A stretch of 64,000 nucleotides of DNA from JAHBXC01 sp964350875 (GTDB lineage Bacteria > Planctomycetota > Phycisphaerae > Phycisphaerales > UBA1924), in contig CAYGLT010000001.1 of NCBI GenBank assembly GCA_964350875.1, forward strand, positions 17,812 to 81,811, in the 5' to 3' direction. The position numbers and the translations under genes are program-made. A model generated the notes under the pieces. It made no database searches, was not told the origin of the DNA, and saw only the letters and a list, made by a program, of their open reading frames with translations. Shown here piece after piece: positions 59,973 to 64,000 of the stretch. Each line of letters opens with the position of its first letter. Position 1 is the stretch's first letter.

Positions 59973-60848
59973 TTACCGGAGAGAAGCGAGGTTCTCGGTG
60001 GCCTCGAGTTGCTGAAGGGCGGCGATCCGCGCCTCGGTGGGCGGGTGGGTCGCGAAGAGACTCACCAGCGACCGGCTCCCGCCCGCGAGGGGCTCGACGA
60101 TGAACAGGTTGTTCTGGGCCGGGTTGGGCTGCACGAGCGGGATGCGCCGGGAGTAGGCGTCGAGTTGCTGGAGCGCCGAAGCGAGCCCTCGGGTAGTCCC
60201 GGCGATCCGTGCGCCGTCGGCGTCGGCCACGAACTCGCGCGTGCGGCTGATCATCGCCTTGATGATCGCGGCGCCGACGGCGGCGCCGATCACGATGATG
60301 ATCATCACGATGGGGTTCGAGCCCTCGCCGTCGCGCCGCCCGCCGCCCATGAAGAAGAAACCCCACTGGGCGAGGAACGCGAGCACGCCCGCGATGGTCG
60401 CCGCGATGCACGAGGTCAGCGTGTCACGGTTCTTGACATGCGCGAGTTCGTGCGCGATCACACCCTCGAGTTGTTCCTTGTTCATCACCTGGAGCAGCCC
60501 CTGCGTCACGGCCACGGCGGCCTTGCGCGGCGAGCGGCCCGTCGCGAACGCGTTGGGCGCCTCGTGCGGGCAGATGTATACGCGCGGCATGGGGAGTTCC
60601 GCGCGAGCGGCGAGCCGTTCGACCATCGCGTACAACTCCGGAGCCGATTGCGCATCGACCTCCTTGCCGCGCATCGCCGCGATCGCGATTTTGTCGGACA
60701 TGAACCACGCGAAGAAGTTGGCCACGCCGCCGAACAGGAGGCCGAGGATCATGCCCTCCTTGCCCCAGTAGGAGCCGACGAGGACGAACAGCGCGATCAT
60801 CGCGCCGAGGAGAGTGGCCGTCTTGAATGTGTTCCCGAGGTTGCGCAT
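59973..60848 (-). CDS. htpX: HtpX-like M48 membrane metalloprotease
   Basis: A 291-residue inner-membrane protease of membrane-protein quality control. Two N-terminal helices (LLGAMIALFVLVGSYWG; ILGLLFGGVANFFAWFMS) precede the zinc motif VIAHELAHVKNRD (HExxH) and the downstream Glu in SRTREFVADADGA. PRVYICPHEAPNAFATGRSP is also typical of HtpX. Normal length for the family. Confidence 0.94.
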   Translation of the reverse strand: MRNLGNTFKTATLLGAMIALFVLVGSYWGKEGMILGLLFGGVANFFAWFMSDKIAIAAMRGKEVDAQSAPELYAMVERLAARAELPMPRVYICPHEAPNAFATGRSPRKAAVAVTQGLLQVMNKEQLEGVIAHELAHVKNRDTLTSCIAATIAGVLAFLAQWGFFFMGGGRRDGEGSNPIVMIIIVIGAAVGAAIIKAMISRTREFVADADGARIAGTTRGLASALQQLDAYSRRIPLVQPNPAQNNLFIVEPLAGGSRSLVSLFATHPPTEARIAALQQLEATENLASLR

Positions 60849-60941
60849 CGTGCGAAGGTGCTCCGTGCCGGTCAGCGGCGGACGAGTAGGACGCTCATCG
60901 TGCGTGGATTGTTCGCACCGGTTTCACGCCCGTCCTGCGGC

Positions 60942-61739
60942 TCAGTGGAAGCCCATCCGCCACACCGAAACGGCGATAAGCGCGATGAGCACGGTCTGCA
61001 CCACCGGAAGGGGGAGTTTGTGCGTCAGCCCGGCGCCGACCCGCCCGCCGATGACCGCCGTGGGCGCGAGCAGGGCGGCGAGGAGCAGCGCGTCGGAGAT
61101 CGGGAATCCGTGCTCGGGGATCGTGCCGATCTTGAGGGAAGCGCCGACGATGGCAGTCAGCGTCATCACCGCGCTGCTCGCGCCGATGCACTGACGCAAA
61201 GGGAGTCGGCAGGTCGCCTGCATGATCGGGATGCCGATGATCCCGCCGCCGATGCCCAGCATCCCGGCGGCGAAGCCCATGATCCCTCCCGCCGGCGCGG
61301 CGCGCGGCCAGGTGACCTTCGCCTCCTCGGCCGAGTGGTCCGGGGTCTTGCGCACGAGTTTCACGACATTCATCAGCGCGATGTACGCAAGAAAGACGGC
61401 GAACAAACGGCGGAGAACCAGCCCGTCGATCAGGTTCGAGCAGAGCACGCCCAGCACGATCGCGATCGCGGCGGAGATCAGCAGGATCTTGAACAGGTCG
61501 AAGCGGATTGCGCCTGCTTTGCGGTGGCGCAGCGCGGCGGGGAGCGAGACGGCGACATTCACCGCCATCGCGCTCGCCTGATAGAGATGCTGGCTCTCGG
61601 GGTTGGCCGTCCCGTACGCGAACGCGAGGCCCGGAATCAGCACGACCGACCCGCCGATGCCCAGCAGCCCGCCCAGCACGCCCGCGGCGAGGCCGACCCC
61701 CGCGCAAATCGCGATGTTGTCGAGGGCGAGATCGATCAT
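60942..61739 (-). CDS. TSUP family (TauE/SafE) membrane transporter
   Basis: A 265-residue permease with about eight helices. The two internal repeats show the family pattern: GVLGGLLGIGGSVVLIPGL in the first half and MGFAAGMLGIGGGIIGIPIM in the second. Such proteins export sulfite, sulfoacetate or related organosulfur anions. Its ATG overlaps the murD stop as ATGA. A link to the sulfatase operon would be speculative. Confidence 0.9.
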   Translation of the reverse strand: MIDLALDNIAICAGVGLAAGVLGGLLGIGGSVVLIPGLAFAYGTANPESQHLYQASAMAVNVAVSLPAALRHRKAGAIRFDLFKILLISAAIAIVLGVLCSNLIDGLVLRRLFAVFLAYIALMNVVKLVRKTPDHSAEEAKVTWPRAAPAGGIMGFAAGMLGIGGGIIGIPIMQATCRLPLRQCIGASSAVMTLTAIVGASLKIGTIPEHGFPISDALLLAALLAPTAVIGGRVGAGLTHKLPLPVVQTVLIALIAVSVWRMGFH

Positions 61740-63169
61740 GCGGTCTGCCCGCTCGTCACATTCGATGCCGCGCGATTCGCGAGTTCGGCGAAGCGGTCGC
61801 CGCGGCGCTCGTAGTTGTCGAACTGGTCCCAACTCGCGCACGCGGGGGAGAGCAGGACCACATCGCCCGCGACGAGGTCACGCTCGATGTGTTCCATCGC
61901 GTTCTCAAGCGTGCCGCACAGGTGTACGCGTGAGCGAGCGTCCGTCGGCGCGGCGTCGCGGATCTGCTCCGCCGTCGCGCCGATGAGGTACATCCCGGCG
62001 ACGCGATCCGCGAGGGCGGCGACCGATGACAGGTCGATCTTCTTGTCGTACCCGCCCGCGATCAGCCGCACGCGGTCCACGCCCGGGGCCTCCGCGAACG
62101 CGTCGACCGCGAGCAGGCACGCGTCGGGCGTGGTGCACTTGCTGTCGTTGTAGTATCGCGTGACGGCGCCGCGGTCGTTCGATCGCTCGCACACGAACTG
62201 CAGACGGTGGGGAAGACTCCGGAACCCGCACACATGCTCGATGAACGATTCGGGCGGCTCCCGGAGGTACGCGCTCACAGCGTGCACGGCAACGGCGGCG
62301 TTGAGCAGGTTGTGACGCCCGGGCACACGAAGCCCTCGCGCAGCAATCGTCGGCATCAACGTACGCACTTCGGCTGGCGTGACGGCGCGCACGCCTTGGT
62401 TCGTATCGAAGTAGATCGACTCGTCGGCGAAGACCGCCGCATCACCGGCGCGCTGATGCGCGACAAGTTCGCGTTTCGACTCCCGGTAATGGTCGAGGTC
62501 GCCGTGCCAGTCGAGGTGGTTGGGCGCGATGTTCGTGAGTGCCGCGACTTTGGGCGCGAACGCCCGGTCGCCCGTCAGCGTCTCGCCGGTCCAGTGGAGC
62601 ATCGCGCTGGAAATCTCGAGCACGATCGCGTCGTCGTGACGGATCGATCCGAGCGACGCGAGGAGCGAGCCCCCGATGTTCCCGCCCATGTGGACTCGCG
62701 ACTCCCCCAGGCGTGCGCGGAGGATGTGCGCGATCATCGCGGTGGTTGTCGACTTGCCGGCAGTCCCGGTGACCGCAAGCACACGCTCCCGGTCGGGGAG
62801 TCGCTCCAACAGCAGCGCGATCTCCGTCGTGATCGGCACGCCCGCGTCGCGAGCAGCGATCAGATAGCGGTTGGTCCACGGCCGCGGCGCGGCGGGGTTG
62901 GCGACGATCAGGTCCGCGCTCGCAAAGTCGCGCTCGTCGTGCCCGCCCAAGCGGAGTTCAACCGCGCCCGAATCAATATGCGGCTTGAGTTGCTCCAGCC
63001 CGTCGCGGAGTTGCTCGGCGGGAGCGAGGTCGGTGACCAGCACGCGCGCGTTGCGGTCGATGAGGAACCGGGCGGCGCCCAGCCCGCCGCCGAAGCGGCC
63101 CAGGCCCATCACCACGACGCGCTTGCCGCGGAGCGAGTTGTCGGAGGTATCCGCGAATGGCATGTGCAT
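61736..63169 (-). CDS. murD: UDP-N-acetylmuramoylalanine-D-glutamate ligase
   Basis: A 477-residue Mur ligase of peptidoglycan synthesis. Features: N-terminal Rossmann KRVVVMGLGRFGGGLGAARF, the ATP loop VTGTAGKSTTTAMIAHIL (family norm GTNGKTT), LEISSAMLHW, LTNIAPNHLDWHG, GRHNLLNAAVAVHA and the C-terminal LLSPACASWDQFDNYERRGD. It stands apart from any other mur or fts gene and is coupled to a TSUP transporter gene. The start may be 63169 or 63163. Confidence 0.94.
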   Translation of the reverse strand: MHMPFADTSDNSLRGKRVVVMGLGRFGGGLGAARFLIDRNARVLVTDLAPAEQLRDGLEQLKPHIDSGAVELRLGGHDERDFASADLIVANPAAPRPWTNRYLIAARDAGVPITTEIALLLERLPDRERVLAVTGTAGKSTTTAMIAHILRARLGESRVHMGGNIGGSLLASLGSIRHDDAIVLEISSAMLHWTGETLTGDRAFAPKVAALTNIAPNHLDWHGDLDHYRESKRELVAHQRAGDAAVFADESIYFDTNQGVRAVTPAEVRTLMPTIAARGLRVPGRHNLLNAAVAVHAVSAYLREPPESFIEHVCGFRSLPHRLQFVCERSNDRGAVTRYYNDSKCTTPDACLLAVDAFAEAPGVDRVRLIAGGYDKKIDLSSVAALADRVAGMYLIGATAEQIRDAAPTDARSRVHLCGTLENAMEHIERDLVAGDVVLLSPACASWDQFDNYERRGDRFAELANRAASNVTSGQTA

Positions 63170-63186
63170 GTTGTATCGGCGAAGCG

Positions 63187-63216
63187 AAACAAAAACCGCC
63201 CGCGATCTGCGGGCGG
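63187..63216 (-). terminator. Rho-independent terminator after rplU
   Basis: CCGCCCGC (63196-63203) pairs with GCGGGCGG (63209-63216), 8 bp with a 5-nt loop. On the minus strand it is followed by TTTTTGTTT. It separates rplU from murD. Confidence 0.85.
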
Positions 63217-63243
63217 CGGTGGATCAATCGTTGTCGGTCGCGA

Positions 63244-63570
63244 TCAGGCCTTGATCGACGAGACCTTCACACGCATGAAGCGCTGGCGGTGGCCGGTCTT
63301 GCGCTTCGAGTTCTTGCGCTTCTTGTACTTCACGATGTCGATCTTGGGGCCCTTGGCCTCGCGGTCGACGATCTCGGCGGTGACCGAGGCGCCCGAGACA
63401 TAGGGGGCGCCGAGGTTCACCTTGTCGCCGCCGAGCATGAGCACCTTGTCGAAGGTGACGCTGCTGGCGTCGTCGGCGAGTTCGCGCAGGTCGACCTCGA
63501 TCAGGTCGCCCTCACGGACCATGAGTTGCGAGCCGGAGTCTTCGATGATGGCGTAGGCGTTGCTGGCCAC
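63244..63570 (-). CDS. rplU: 50S ribosomal protein L21
   Basis: A protein of 108 residues, normal for bL21. YAIIEDSGSQLMVREGDLIEVD is the conserved start; the end KYKKRKNSKRKTGHRQRFMR is the rRNA-binding signature. Start at GTG 63570 with GAGG about 8 nt upstream. rpmA (L27), its usual partner, does not follow; a terminator does. Confidence 0.96.
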   Translation of the reverse strand: MASNAYAIIEDSGSQLMVREGDLIEVDLRELADDASSVTFDKVLMLGGDKVNLGAPYVSGASVTAEIVDREAKGPKIDIVKYKKRKNSKRKTGHRQRFMRVKVSSIKA

Positions 63571-63729
63571 GGGGCGAACCTCATGTGTGAAACGGCCGGC
63601 GGGTGCGCCGGGGTGCATTGTTCGGGACGGATTCAGGTCCGACCCCCATTCCGGAAGTCGAGCGGGATGATAGCCCCCCGTGAGAGGTCGGCAAGCGGGG
63701 TTGGCCGGCCCTCGGGACGCCGATTCCGG

Positions 63730-63753
63730 CACGGGTTGAGCCCTCAACCCGTG
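63730..63753. promoter_or_regulatory. Perfect 10-bp inverted repeat before the DUF58 gene
   Basis: CACGGGTTGA (63730-63739) and TCAACCCGTG (63744-63753) are perfect arms around GCCC. The right arm covers the -35 position of the TACCCT box at 63767. No T run follows on either strand, so an operator is more likely than a terminator. Confidence 0.45.
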
Positions 63754-63766
63754 GCACACCCTTTCC

Positions 63767-63772
63767 TACCCT
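63767..63772 (+). promoter_or_regulatory. Candidate -10 box, leaderless DUF58 mRNA
   Basis: TACCCT ends 6 nt before the GTG at 63779, with no Shine-Dalgarno. Confidence 0.45.
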
Positions 63773-63778
63773 ATCCCC

Positions 63779-64000
63779 GTGCTGATCCGCGGCGAGCCCA
63801 TCCTGCCCAAGACCGCCGACGAACTCCTCCCGGCCCGCCTGCTGGCCCAGTTGGACCGGCTGGATGTCGCCTCCCGCAACCTCTTCGCGGGCAAATTGGC
63901 CGGGGAGCGGCGGAGCAAGCGGCGGGGGCGGTCCGTCGAGTTCGACGACTACCGGGACTACACCCCGGGCGACGACCCCCGGTTCATCGACTGGAACGCC
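63779..64000 (+). CDS. DUF58 domain protein (3' truncated by window end)
   Basis: The first 74 residues are visible, open to the end of the window. RRGRSVEFDDYRDYTPGDDP, followed by RFIDWNA, is the hallmark of DUF58 proteins, which are usually followed by vWA-domain proteins and preceded by a MoxR ATPase. The GTG start is supported by the TACCCT box 6 nt upstream. The 208 bp between it and rplU hold only divergent control sequences. Confidence 0.88.
   Translation, partial: MLIRGEPILPKTADELLPARLLAQLDRLDVASRNLFAGKLAGERRSKRRGRSVEFDDYRDYTPGDDPRFIDWNA

Overview
The window is high-GC DNA from a diderm bacterium, most likely a planctomycete of the Phycisphaerae type. This is inferred from: (i) four secreted proteins ending in the same dockerin-like Ca-binding module (C-x-GDxNGDN-VNF-DL...FG...C-x-stop); (ii) lpxK, an MlaE permease and an RND pump, which imply an LPS-bearing outer membrane; (iii) a sulfatase with its formylglycine-generating enzyme; and (iv) strong biases against ACGT and AGCT. 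The DNA looks chromosomal. There are two tRNA-Leu genes and no rRNA, prophage, insertion sequence or CRISPR array. One 100-N assembly gap lies at 54907-55006.

Layout. 1-4730: dockerin-tailed secreted protein (5' cut), GNAT, dockerin-tailed subtilase. 5000-10094: tRNA-Leu(UAA), DUF1622 membrane protein, an exported methyltransferase-like protein, an unknown protein, a large subtilase. 10139-11808: purE-purK. 11814-18886 (minus): a tightly packed run made of a 6-PTPS-like protein, Maf, a membrane protein, LpxK, an ASCH protein, NadC, an M28 peptidase and an amidohydrolase, most joined by start/stop overlaps. 18964-24746: glutathione peroxidase, then a metal block in which a P1B-4 ATPase diverges from feoA-feoB-small membrane protein around a perfect Fur-box-like palindrome. 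24815-28511: FGE-HAD-sulfatase operon. 28580-39984: tRNA-Leu(CAA), secreted arginine-deiminase-like protein, M14 peptidase, POT transporter, S9 peptidase, dockerin-tailed subtilase. 40311-45028: trigger factor, amidohydrolase, SHOCT-like protein, ClpX, with no clpP. 45133-50371: MarR, RND adaptor and RND pump operon with a palindrome over the -35 box. 50389-53102: a ParA ATPase fused to a glycogen-binding-type (AMPK/CBM48) domain, coupled to a partner that looks like a P-loop-less FlhG/MinD fold. 53289-56610: aroB, a Doc/Fic toxin-like fragment, the gap, guaA. 56748-58962: lipoprotein, anti-sigma-type kinase, STAS protein, MlaE permease. 58973-64000: UbiA prenyltransferase, HtpX, TSUP transporter, MurD, L21, start of a DUF58 protein.

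The most novel candidate is the ParA-CBM fusion with its partner. At whole-window scale three signals stand out. Many genes carry a TAnnnT -10-like box 5-7 nt before the start codon and no Shine-Dalgarno, which suggests widespread leaderless mRNAs. ACGT is almost absent. The S9 peptidase gene has a perfect hairpin that hides its ribosome-binding site. All functional calls come from reading the sequence and recognising motifs; no database search was run.
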